Shown: positions 33,421 through 43,894 of the stretch, one piece after another
Layout: the number at the start of each line of letters is the position of its first letter
Position numbering within the stretch: the first letter of the stretch is position 1
DNA from: Cyathus striatus
Taxonomy: Eukaryota; Basidiomycota; Agaricomycetes; Agaricales; Nidulariaceae
NCBI GenBank assembly: GCA_025738555.1
Contig: JAOVFP010000020.1
Location: 2,046,001 to 2,110,000, forward strand
DNA length: 64,000 nt
Reading direction: 5' to 3'
Position numbers and translations under genes: made by a program
The notes under the pieces: model-generated
Told to the model about the DNA's origin: nothing
What the model saw: the letters and a program-made list of their open reading frames with translations, nothing else
Database searches by the model: none

Positions 33421-33602
33421 CCCATGTTGTTTAAGTCTACACCCGTGTTGTTTAAATCCACACCTGTGTTGTTTAAATCTACACCCGTGTTGTTTAAATC
33501 TACACCCGTGTTGTTTAAATCTACACCCGTGTTGTTTAAATCTACACCCGTGTTGTTTAAATCTACACCCGTGTTGTTTAAATCTACACCCGTGTTGTTT
33601 AT
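33421..33602. repeat. 21-bp minisatellite, about 9 copies
   Basis: The unit is ACACCCGTGTTGTTTAAATCT. Because 21 is a multiple of 3 and no frame holds a stop, it makes open frames on both strands with 7-residue repeats (NTGVDLN or its complement). These are artefacts of the satellite and not a gene. Confidence 0.95.
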
Positions 33603-35273
33603 TTGAATTTCAGCAACCCCTTTCTTAAATTCTGCTATCAAATGTCACTTTCTGGTGAAAAAAATCCAAAATACTGGAAAACCTGCTCACAAAGCAGGTC
33701 TGCAATAACACCTACTGTCTATTAATTACTCATCAATGGTCTCTAGACTCTAAGTATGCTGTACATTCAGAATCTGTCCCTCCTCAGCATATTCTATCTG
33801 ATATACACATTCTTTCTTTCAGTGAAGCTTTGATCTTCTGTTGTTTGTTGTCCTACTCACAATGATCACAGATCTCCCTGAAAAGGATAATCATTTGCAC
33901 TTGGTTCACTTCCACCCAATGCAATCTCCATTAATCACACCACATTATTGTCCATGTGCCTTCCACCATCTCCAATTGACACACATGCCACATCCTCATG
34001 TGTCCTCTATTCTCACACAAAACACCATATTTACACTTGTGTAGTTTAGTCTTCACTATTTTCATTCCCTTGAACAGAATATATATATTTTAATGAATAC
34101 CTCTACACTTGTGTGGTTTATATCTACACACATCCACACACATCAATCACACACCCATGTAGTTTAGTCTTCACTATTTTCATTCCCTGAAATTCCCTGA
34201 AACAGAATAAATTTATTTTAATCAATACTCCTATTTCTATTCATTACACTCAAATTACACACTGAGAATATTACTATATCCACCATACATTACTACAGTG
34301 TCCATCAAATAATTTATTATTTACTCATTATAATCCTATTGTCATCCTCATATATCATATGTATCACCCATGTTGTATATATTAATATTCCTCAATCCCC
34401 AAACATCAACTGGTATTTATACACCTGTATGATATATATCATATATGTCACCTGTGTGGTATATATCAATATTCAGAAATCCCCAAATACCAACCTATCC
34501 ACCAAAATCAGAAACTATGCACATATCCTTTATCTATATATCATCAATCCCAGTATTCACATCATCAATTGCTGAAAACCAACTCAAACTATATATAATA
34601 CACTATAAATTACTACACTATCCATCAAATACATCATAATTTATCAATTATACTATCATTGTTATCCACATAAATATTCTTATTTAATTGTGGTACCAAA
34701 CTCAAGGGGGGAACACATCCCAACACAATATAATTACACTAAACAGCACATCACAATACCTCAAAATATAACAAATACACTATAAATCACTACAGCAGTC
34801 ACAATAATTTTCATAATACTTAAATATTTATAGTCCCAGTATATATCTACAAATATATCCTGTATTATTGTCCTGTTACAACTCAAGGGGGGAGGGGGGA
34901 AAGGGAAAGGAAGTCCCAGCAGCAGAACTCCAGCCATTTATTACTTAATTAGCCATTGTGGCGTGCACATGGAAAGAAGCTTAGTCATTTATCTATTGTA
35001 GCGCAACACATTTCAAGAAGCTTAGTCATTTACCTCCCAAATCGTTACAGATCACATCGATAACAGCCCAAAGCAGAAAGATGTCTCAACACAGAAAAAT
35101 CTCCATATATGGTAATGCTTCTATTTCACACGTCCTCAATTTATCGAAAATACTATAAACTGCTAAATTCCCACTCACACGCACCATATACGCCAAATTT
35201 CCCAGGCCTTGTCTCATTATATATAGATCCATCAAACATCCGTACTAACATACCTCATATCGAAGAATCTAAT

Positions 35274-35432
35274 ATGCCCAAGTCTTCTGCGCTACCACTG
35301 TTCCCCGACTTGACCAACCACCACATCCACACAGCACCAACAGTCCCTCATCTAATGTGCTTACATGCCTCCATCTACTCCGATCACACTACCATCCATT
35401 ATGGAACGATGCGAGCTATATAGCCTCAGCAA
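35274..35432 (+). pseudogene. Truncated 5' end of a pseudokinase-like family member
   Basis: The sequence upstream (CTAACATACCTCATATCGAA) matches the family leader CTAACAGACCTCATTTCTT. The frame reads MPKSSALPLFPDLTNHHIHT, equivalent to the family's ALPISEFRDHHIHTQ. After a frame change it continues ASYIASASSTA and stops. Nothing of the kinase-like core remains. The Helitron array ends 46 bp upstream, so its insertion separated this copy from any promoter. Confidence 0.75.
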
Positions 35433-36443
35433 GCTCAACTGCCTGAGCACGTATGGACAGTGGCATATTATTGGATCCAAAAATCTTTATTGTCCACATC
35501 CACTCTCCGAGGGATAAGTTATGATAATGATACGATTCCGCTCCGAATCTGAGATCTGGTTCTTAACTTACATAAGTTTATTGCATACCAGGTTTCCAGT
35601 GCTTCTACATATTTGTATTATGTAAGTAAACATTTTGATGCGGGATAGCCAGTATGTATTCGGCATCTCCTTCAACCTGAGTCTTGACTTTGTTGTCACA
35701 CCACTGCTTGATGAGAAAATACATCAATGACGCGCACACTTATGATCTTCTCTTTATTCTCAGCCTATGACAAAAATGAACTTGCGCTCTGGAAGCCTTG
35801 CATGTCTTCATGTACTCATCCATCTGTTCCACGTCCTGAAATATGCCTCATCGTTTCTTGCAAATCGCCAGATAAGAGCGGTTTGTAGCGCGTCGTAGGT
35901 CGATTAACATGGCCTAGGCAAATAAAAAGTGATTACAACTATATAGCAGCTTGGGGTGGTCAACTCGATCTCGAAGTTCTAATACAAACATCAAATGTTA
36001 ATTCAAATTGATTAGTGGGCTCAGGTGTATCTGTGAAGTTTACAGGCAATTGTAATTAAGTGTTCATTTGCACAACACTGTACGATGTTAACCCTCACTT
36101 GAACTTCTAGTATAAATGTAAGATTATGGATAATCTACATTATGTGTAAGAGTTAAGGATGCAAATGCCCTTTGGAACAATGCAACACTGCTACTTATGT
36201 GAAAGAACTGAACAGCACGCCGCCTTGGAGCTTTTTTTAAAAACGATTAGCTGTGAAGTTTAGTGAGGACAGTATTCAGTAACTTATGTATCATTCATCG
36301 TTGTAGTGTGTTATTATATTGAGAGTCTTTCAGGATGTATAAATTTACTTTGTACTGAAAGCAAATGAAATAGGGCTATGGAAGGAGTTTTAATAATAAT
36401 ATTTCTCATACCTCGTTTTTGCAGTGCACCTATGATGTTGCCA
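35433..36443. repeat. Family downstream cassette, distal half
   Basis: From about 35900 to 36443 the sequence matches 54580-55123 (AGCAGCTTGGGG..CTCGATCTC, GTATCTGTGAAGTTTACAG, GTGAAGTTTAGTGAGGACAG). In shorter form it also matches 46400-46500 and 50430-50530. It therefore belongs to the non-coding DNA that travels with family genes. No reading frame is shared between the copies. Confidence 0.7.
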
Positions 36444-37058
36444 TTGGGAGGGGATGGAGGCATTGAACCTTTTGGCGGGGTGATATAGGGACTTGAGAGG
36501 GACACTGGATATTTTTAGCTCAAGTTCCAAGATCATTGCGACGATGTGTAGGGACCAATTTCCAAATACGGAAATTCGACACGGAGCGAAAATATACAAC
36601 TTTTCGTTCTTCAGATCAGTTGTATATTTTCGTTCCGTGTCGAATTTCCATATTTGGATTCTTCAGATCAGTTGTATATTTTCGTTCCGTGTCGAATTTC
36701 CGTATTTGGATTCTTCAGATCAGTTGTATATTTTCGTTCCGTGTCGAATTTTTGTATTTGGATTCTTCAGATCAGTTGTATATCTTCGTTCCGTGTCGAA
36801 TTTCCGTATTTGGATTCTTCAGATCAGTTGTATATTTTCGTTCCGTGTCAAATTTTCGTATTTGGATTCTTCAGATCAGTTGTATATTTTCGTTCTGTGT
36901 CGAATTTCCGTATTTGGATTCTTCAGATCAGTTGTATATTTTCGTTCCGTGTCGAATTTCCATATTTGGATTCTTCAGATCAGTTGTATATTTTCGTCCC
37001 ATGTCAAAATTCCGTACCTACACATTGTCGTGATGATCTTGGAACTTGAGGAGCATAT
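36444..37058. repeat. Inverted promoter arm plus palindromic 52-bp minisatellite block
   Basis: 36444-36525 is the reverse complement of the P2 promoter (38378-38460). It includes GATATAGGGACTTGAGAGG and CACTGGATATTTTTAGCTC. Next, 36515-36600 is the reverse complement of 36985-37050 (CTCAAGTTCCAAGATCATTG). Between them lie eight direct copies of a 52-bp unit beginning TTCTTCAGATCAGTTGTATA (36605-37020). An inverted partial unit sits at 36550-36600. Because 52 is not divisible by 3, the satellite makes long overlapping frames in all three phases; none is a gene. Confidence 0.85.
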
Positions 37059-38371
37059 ACGAAAAACGGTGTCAGTGTTTCGCTTCCGACTTATCGGATC
37101 AAGATCAAGCGGAGATCTTCCTAAAACAAGTAATCTGCTCGGCCTGCTCTCCGGCTGCTTTCCGCAGTTACATGAGCTGTGTGCGCCCATTGCGCCTAAG
37201 TTGGTACACCCGCCGTACTTAATCCATTGTTCCCACGCCTCCTACTCTGTGCGTTGCAAGTGCGTCGGGTCTCAAACTTGTCACTTGAATGTGTGATTTT
37301 TGTATATGCAATCTTAAAGTAGTTATGATGGAGGTGTTACAAAGATTTAATCATAGAATAGGATATTTTAATGGACAATCAGTTTAAACATTTGATTTTG
37401 GCATTTTAACCTTTTTCTGAACTATGCAGAGCGACGTTAATATAGTAGTGTCGTAATCTACTTTGAGTATAGGATATTAGCATAAGTTACTCGCATGTTA
37501 TCTATGATGTAAGTTACATTAGCCCCCTATGAAGATGGGTTTTCTTGGAGAAAGAATTATGCAACCGGTGTACTTTTGGTCCAGTTGGCTGGAATAATAC
37601 CTCCCACTGACTACTCGCGCTATGTTGTTATACATTCCGAGTATTTACGACATTTACCAGCAAAATAATTATCTGCTTTTTGAAACATTTGACTTTATAT
37701 CCTGTAAGTTATATTGTTATTGCAGAAAGCCTGCTACTAATTGCCACTTCTTGTAAGTAGCAGACTAGCAATTGAGTATACCCTCTCAGAGTGTGACGTG
37801 AGGTATTTTAACTATTAGTGCCCGTGACATTATCTCATAAAAACTACTTTTCCGCATAGATTGAATCATACAGTAATACTAAATTAAATGATCACATGCA
37901 CGTTTTACCAGTATTTTACACATGTATCAAGCGAATATGAGGAGCGTATACTACATTGTATGCAATAATATACGAAGCATGTGGTACCAGTGACTCTCAT
38001 TGTGTTACACAAAGGCACTTAGTAGATTTAGTTTACATGTTGAAGAATGAATGTTGTCAGCGACAGTGTGGGTGTAAGTTTATTCACTTACAATAACAAT
38101 TATATTCCAAGTCCACTAAATTAGAATAAGAATATAATATATATAAATTTAAGTACGACACTACAGGTGTTACTGATGTTTTACACAATGGGTAATAACT
38201 TAATCTGGCAAGTTAGCCGCAGCGGGAGGGCGCGAGAATTTGACATTACTTAAGCAAAAATAGCCGAGGACCTGCGGCCAACTTTCCATAATTATCACCA
38301 TCACTCCGTGGGATCAACCGGTGACAGCCGGTGACGCTGTTCTTAAGCGAAACACTGACACCGTTTTTCGT
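37059..38371. mobile_element. Non-autonomous DNA transposon with 27-bp TIRs
   Basis: The left end ACGAAAAACGGTGTCAGTGT (37059-37085, continuing TTCGCTT) is exactly repeated as reverse complement at 38345-38371. The 1.3-kb interior is AT-rich with no transposase frame. The element lies between the inverted promoter block and the P2 promoter: GAACTTGAG on its left and CGAACTTGAGC on its right belong to the host palindrome. No unambiguous target duplication was found (TAT on the left, CAT on the right). A weaker inverted pair, TAGTGTCGTA at about 37448 and 38155, may mark a nested element. Confidence 0.65.
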
Positions 38372-38377
38372 CATGCC

Positions 38378-38460
38378 TCGAACTTGAGCTAAAAATATCC
38401 AGTGTCCCTCTCAAGTCTTTATATCACCCCGCAAAAAGGTTCAATGCCTCCATCCCCTCC
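38378..38460 (+). promoter_or_regulatory. P2 promoter block
   Basis: The block holds GAGCTAAAAATATCCAGTGT, CCCTCTCAAGTCTTTATATC (TATA-like) and CACCCCGCAAAAAGGTTCAATGC in fixed spacing, about 120-180 bp before the ATG. The same block precedes P4 and P7 and, on the minus strand, P5. A reverse-complement copy is at 36444-36525. Confidence 0.6.
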
Positions 38461-38576
38461 CAATCCAACACTCTGCTTATCAGAAGAGGTCACCCGTATA
38501 TTTTTTAGCCAAACTTTTATCAACAAAAGCTGCTCTAACAGACCTCATTTCTTACTCATTTCATAAAGATTCCAAT

Positions 38577-39496
38577 ATGGCAGTAGCACGTGACTGTACT
38601 GATTCCGCTGCGCTTCCCATCTCCGAGTTTCGCGACCACCACATCCACACCCAGAGTCTCTCTTTAACCGTCCCCAACAAGCTTTATCTGCACCATCCAA
38701 CCTCCCATTCATCCTCTAATGAAGCCAGCTATATAGCCTCATCATCTGCAGATTCAGCTCTGTATCTCGTTAGGATCGTGGCCCCCAATCCACCAGGCCA
38801 GCGTCCTCCACCAGACGTACTCATACACATGTGTACTTCGCCGCACGAGGGAGTCGCCAGCGTTCTTCACCACTACTTCGGTCAAGTGTATCAGAATTCC
38901 TCATGCAGCCTCTGTAGGAGTGGAGGAGAAAGCCAACATCCCCAATTCGTTTTCATCATCACGCCTTACTATCCCTACCCCAACCTATCTGAGCTTATTG
39001 ACACGCGCAGTTTCGCTACCAACCCCGTTCTCGCTGTCTCAGCCTTCAGTCATTTGGTTGATATCTTCCTGTTCTTCAATGTGCAGCATGTATCCTTCGG
39101 CAGTACATTCGCGTCTTACGTCCTCGTAAACCCGGCCGATGGGAGCGTGAAGGTGCAGAGCTTTGCTATTGCAGTCCAAGAGCAAGGTGATTTTTCTTCT
39201 TTACCTCGCTGGCGGTTACTGAAAGTACCACAGATACTCACGACCTGCGCACTCTTGGGAACATGTTCACCACCATCTTGTATCCCAATGCAGCTGCTGG
39301 CGGTATCTTTATGCAGGCATCGCGCCTTGCGCGAATGCTTCAGTTCTTCGAGCAGAGCCACAACTCGAATGCATGGAGCTCCTTGCGTGCCTTGCAAGGC
39401 TCAATGAATGCTGCCAATGCTGCCAACGAGCAGCTTAGTAGCAACGGGAACACTGCAACTATCGAAGATGTTTCAGATGTTTGGTCCGCCGACTAA
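38577..39496 (+). CDS. Pseudokinase-like family protein P2 (290 aa, two exons)
   Basis: Exons 38577-39186 and 39234-39496 are joined by a 47-nt intron (GTGATT..CCACAG). Motifs: DHHIHTQSLSL, LYLVRIVAPNPPGQ, VLHHYFGQVYQNSSC, FVFIITPYYPYPNLSELID, FFNVQHVSFGSTFASYVLVN, PADGSVKVQSFAIA and DTHDLRTLGNMFTTIL. The catalytic-loop triplet is FGS, and the DFG position is SFA, differing from the NFA of P3 and P4. The C-terminus is the acidic IEDVSDVWSAD. Without splicing the frame stops soon after the intron, so the intron is needed. The ATG lies in CCAATATGGCAG, which is conserved among P2, P4, P5 and P7. Function is unknown; a catalytically dead kinase fold is inferred. Confidence 0.72.
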
Positions 39497-41640
39497 AGTC
39501 CATTTTCAACTAATCACCACTCACGTAGCTCATCTTCAGGCTGCCCACCACTGCAATTAATTTTCGTTACATACCCCTCTCGTCTTGCATCGCTCATGCT
39601 CTCATCACATTTCAATGTGTTACACATCTATTGAAGATTTTGCCATCACCTTTCGATTCCTCCACGTCCCGCTGACATGTCCTAATTACATTGGATTAGA
39701 GTCTTATAGTTATTGTTTAAAAACTATATTTTGTATTTATACCAATGCAAGCATCATGGAATACTAGTTTGTCTGTATCTCGTTGATTCGCTACGTATAT
39801 TCGATGATGTAGTATGAACGATCATATCAACGTTACCGAAAGCAGCAATACATCACTAATCCGAACCCTCAGCATAAAGCCCAACTTTTCTCCATCTGAA
39901 CCCTCAGCATGAAACCCAGCCCTCCATCGCAACCCAGCAACAGCATACTGTCCGCATTCGCCGCGTATTCCTGCCCACAATGTCCTCCAGGCACCTAAGG
40001 ATTAGACAAATCAGAAGGTGAGAACGCTAGCAAAGGAAAGGATATCACACCTCGCCCATCTACGAGAGTGGTCTGCAGATATGTCCTACGTCCGCGAAGA
40101 TACGTCAATGATAGGGATACGAACTACCGCCTTCAAGTTCAGCCTGGCCTGGCCCATATCCCTCGTCCCTCGTCGATCATGGCCCATCTCCATAATGCTA
40201 CCCTCATCACCGTTCCGCTCGTTGCTAGATTTCCCATATCTGAGCATTGACGCCGGGAGTCGTGCTACAATCCTCGCGGCACCCTTGGACTTCGGGGATG
40301 CGTACCCCTCCGGTCAACACTCCGGTCCTGGCCCATCTGAATCACCGCACCCTCCACTAGACCACATATCCTACCGCAACGCTCCTATGGTTCAGAACCT
40401 GAGTCAGCACGTCGTTGCAGCACTACTACAAGATATTGGCATACCTCATGCCGCTGCTCTCTTAGCCGTCCATCAACTTCACGAACCATTTCCAAAACCC
40501 CCAATCACCAAACGTGTCGACGGTTTGATTCCCTAATTCTCCGCAGGACGAAACGAAGCTGAAGATTCCTGAGAACATGAAGCTTGAGGGCGGAGCTGGC
40601 GTCCGAGTCTTCAGGTTGCAGAAATGTGACGTGGCAGCTTCTCTTGGCGACAAAAAGAGACGAAGGAACCAAAAAACAGGCAGTGGGGGTGAGCCATGGT
40701 AGTGAGGGATACACAATTTAGTGAGAAAAGAATTAGTGAGAAAGTGTTTGAAAATCATCAAACTAGAAAGGTAAAAGAGAGCGGATTTCAGATACAAAAG
40801 GGTAGAAAACTGTTTCAGCAGAAGTCTTAATGCAGACTTCAGGCAGAAATCTCGAGGTTTGGTCACATCCGCGTACCGCTCTTGATAGGAAATGTACAGT
40901 GTAGAATAGCGTACCTTTGTAGATCTCATACCCCCAACATATGCATCCTTTTGCCGCTCGTGTTAAACACCGTCTTCTGATAGGGATGATATCAGTATAT
41001 TGAGCCTTTCGATAGGTTACAGAAGCCAGGGCAATAGCATGGGTAGTATCAGGTCATCTTGCAACAGTAGGTATGATCATATTATCTCTGGCCTAATCGT
41101 CGTGGCAGTATCAGAAACAAACAATGGTGGATATTATTGGGATGTTAGACGGACCTACCACTGGTATGATGACCCGAATTGTGCATATAAGCATGCTCCT
41201 TGCTTTTGTGTAACAACAGATGGAATATGAGCAAAATTCGAACAGTGAAAAGACGGAGTTGAACTGCGAAGTCGAAGGTTGTGGTTGGGTATGGTCGGGT
41301 AGTACGTAGTAGCGTGGGACCAACAACGACCCAGCTGGGTTCTGTGACAAATTAACCGGTTACACCGTCACTGAACTATTTTTATCTTGTGGGCTTATGT
41401 ATTTGTATGTTTATCATAATCCTCTACAATACAAACATATTCGATAGCATCGATCATCGATTCGTGCTTCGGATAATCCCGTAGACTGCGTTACCACATC
41501 TTCAGGACAGACTTCCTCTTACTTACCACTCTCCGCAGTAGCATTAGTGCATTCCCTTACACGCTATACCGACAAGAGCGGGCTGTCATCCTGGAACTGT
41601 CGGAAATTAGAATGCTGCGTACCACTCGAGGATATTAGAA
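39497..41640 (+). repeat. Downstream cassette of P2
   Basis: After a shared 3' UTR (TATTTTGTATTTATACCAATG near 39722) comes non-coding DNA also found after P3 and P4, and in part after P7. Landmarks are CAGCAACAGCATACTGTCC (39937), CGCCTTCAAGTTCAGCCTGG, CACTCCGGTCCTGGCCCATC, CAGAAATCTCGAGGTTTGGTC (40840) and GGATATTATTGGGATGTTAGAC. Frames differ between copies, so it is not a conserved gene in its present state. It could be a decayed second gene of the ancestral unit. Confidence 0.7.
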
Positions 41641-42397
41641 GACACCACACCAGTGCTCATTTATCCATCCACTACAACCTTGAAGAAATTGCACTCCAGA
41701 AGCATTGAGATTCTTCATATATTCAGCCATCTGTCCCGCGTCCGTGAATGTACGTCGCTTTTTCTCGCTACTTGCTAAACCAGAGAGGTTTGCCAGTACG
41801 CCACGCATTATAAAACAATTAATTAGGACGAAATATGTCAAAATTCCGATAGTATTGTTATAACCAATTAGCAGGAACGGCCCATGACCCACAAGTGGGC
41901 TTAGTTTAATTACTGAGCAAATCCACTCTGTCTCTGTTGATGTTTGAGCTAGCTGATATCTTCGAAGACTTGAAGTTGAATTTACTATTGAATCTCTGTT
42001 CTCTTACTTGGGTCGACCCCCCGCTGCTACCTGTTCATCATTTACAGGCATTTATCATTCATAGTTGCGTGGCTGCTCATTAACTTCACTCATCGCTCGT
42101 CTTATTCAGTAAGCCGCTCGTCCTCCGCTTAAAATGGGTAGGTTCAACGTTTCTTGAGGATTATAGATGTGTGATAGACATTATGCGTTATCTAAACACT
42201 TGCCAGTTTGACATGATATTAATATAGGCTCTTCCGAGACCAGTCCTCTTGAGGTCGCCCATCTGATGTTAAATGTGTAAGCCCCCATTACGTTTAGTCC
42301 ATTTATAAGTACATTCACCACTTGAAAGACAAATATTAAACGTTAATAATATTGCTCATGCTGTATTGCTTACACAGCCGTGACTCTGACATTGGGG
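41641..42397. other. Spacer between the P2 cassette and the P3 upstream block
   Basis: The first 150 bases continue the cassette in diverged form (CATCTGTCCCGCGTCC compares with CATCTGTTCCACGTCC at 35820). The rest is AT-rich with no recognised feature. Confidence 0.4.
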
Positions 42398-42812
42398 TGA
42401 AAGGAGGCATTGGACCTCTTTGAGGGATAATATTATAGAGACACTTATTTATAGCAATGGCTGTTTTGGCGAGGACTGCGCTTCTCTTTCGTTTTTAATG
42501 ACTGGTGCTGAACGAGACGTATATTTTTAACGAGGGGGTCGGCGCGTCTCTTTCACTTATTGTTAGCAAGGTCTGGCGCTTCTCTTTCACTTATTGTTAG
42601 CGAGGCCTTGCACTACTCTTTCACTTTTGGGGGTCGGCACGTCTCTTTCACTTATTGTTAGCAAGGTCTGGCACTTCCCTCTCACTTATTGTTAGCAAGG
42701 GCTTGCACTACTCTTTCACTTTTGATGGCTAGCGGAATACTGGGCAAAAGATTCAAGCTAAAAATATGTGTCCCTATATCATCTCTTCAAGAGATCCAAT
42801 GCCTCCTTCCTA
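42398..42812. repeat. P3 upstream block: inverted promoter arms around a minisatellite
   Basis: 42398-42445 (GGAGGCATTGGACCTCTTTG, then GATAATATTATAGAGACAC) is the imperfect reverse complement of the P3 promoter at 42768-42810 (GTGTCCCTATATCATCTCTT, then GATCCAATGCCTCC). Between them, 42520-42725 is a variable direct repeat built from TCTCTTTCACTTATTGTTAG plus a GCAAGG/GCGAGG and TTGCACTAC segment, in about five or six units. Confidence 0.8.
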
Positions 42813-42983
42813 TACCATTCAACACTCGAGCTGTAGCTCACCTCCTAAAACATCCCACTTGTGCAACTCATATCCATATCCACAGCCAAAAAAAGAAAAC
42901 TTCTAACAGACCTCACTTCTTTCTTATTTCGATATTTGAAGAATCGAATACTTATGCCCATTGTCATTGCCAATGGCGAAGTG

Positions 42984-43894
42984 ATGGCAACATCATGTGA
43001 CGGTTCGCTTCCCTTATCTGGGTTATCTGATTATCACATCCATACCCAGAGCTTCTCGACAACCGTCCCTGACAAGCTTCATCTACACCATCCACTCTCC
43101 CATTCGTCCTGGAATGAAGCTAACTATGTCGCTTCAGTATCTGCAGAGTCAACTCTGTATCTCGTCAGGATCGTAGCCCCCAATCCACCAGGCCAGCGCC
43201 GTCCTCCACCAGACATGCTCATGCACATACTCTCTTCGCCACACGAGGGAGTCGCCAGCGTTCTTCACCACTACTTCGGTCAAATGTATCAGAATTCCTC
43301 ATGCAGCCTCTGTAGGAGTGGAGGAGAAAGCCAACATCCCCAATTCGCTTTCGTCATCACGCCTTACTACACCTACCCCAACCTTTCGGATCTTGTTGAC
43401 ACGCGCAGTTTTGCTACCAACCCCATTCTCGCTGTCTCAGCCTTCAACCATTTGGTTGATCTCTTCCTGTTCCTCAACGCGCAGCATGTATCCTTCGCTG
43501 GTACATTCGCATCCTACGTCCTCGTAAACCCGGCCGATGGGAGTGTGAAGGTGCAGAACTTTGCTATCGCAGTCCAAGAGCAAGGTGATTCTTCTTCTTT
43601 ACCTCGCTGGCCGTTACTGAAAGTACCACAGATACTCACGACCTGCGCACTCTCGGGAACATGTTCACCTCCATCTTGTATCCCAATGCTGCTGCCGGCG
43701 GAATCTTTATGGAGTCATTGCGACTTGCGCGATCGCTTCAGTTCTTCAAGCAGAGCGGCAGCTCGAATGTATGGAACTCCTTGCGTGCCTTGCAAGGCTC
43801 ACTGAACGCAGTTAATGCTGCCAACGTGCAACTTCATGGTAACGGGAGTATTGCAACTGTCGAAGATGATTCAGATGTTTGGTCCGCCGATTAA
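42984..43894 (+). CDS. Pseudokinase-like family protein P3 (287 aa, two exons)
   Basis: The start at 42984 (MATSCDGSLPLSGLSDYHIH) is chosen by alignment with the paralogues; an upstream in-frame Met at 42955 lies in leader sequence. Exons are 42984-43584 and 43632-43894, intron 47 nt. Motifs: DYHIHTQSFS, LYLVRIVAPNPPGQ, FLNAQHVSFAGTFASYVLVN, PADGSVKVQNFAIA, DTHDLRTLGNMFTSIL and the acidic tail VEDDSDVWSAD. Its catalytic-loop triplet is FAG. The first His of the DHHIHT motif is Tyr. The coding part is about as close to P2 as the other recent copies, and the cassette that follows is also closest to the P2 cassette, which suggests the whole unit was duplicated. Confidence 0.72.

Larger units (their letters stand above)
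33200..35227 (-). mobile_element. Helitron 3, non-autonomous
   Basis: The element is 2.03 kb. The minus-strand 5' end is TCTATATATAATGAGACAAG at 35227, preceded by a host A (35228 is T on the plus strand). The 3' end is the shared hairpin block ending CTTG at 33200, immediately followed by the TC of Helitron 2. The body shares segments with Helitron 2 (TCTTCTGTTGTTTGT..GATCTCCC, ACACATGCCACATC..TGTGTCCTC, G-rich tract near 34885). No coding frame. Confidence 0.85.

Noticed and set aside
33080..33641. Frames of 182 and 109 codons with STPVLFK or NTGVDLN repeats
   Set aside because: Generated on both strands by the 21-bp satellite and the Helitron 3' block.
36493..37296. Long overlapping frames (267, 165 and 131 codons) rich in YIFVPCRI/SVVYFRSVSNF
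   Set aside because: They are products of the 52-bp tandem repeat, which is open in all phases; no independent coding evidence.
40462..40929. 155-codon minus-strand frame in the P2 cassette
   Set aside because: The equivalent positions in the P3, P4 and P7 cassettes do not keep this frame.
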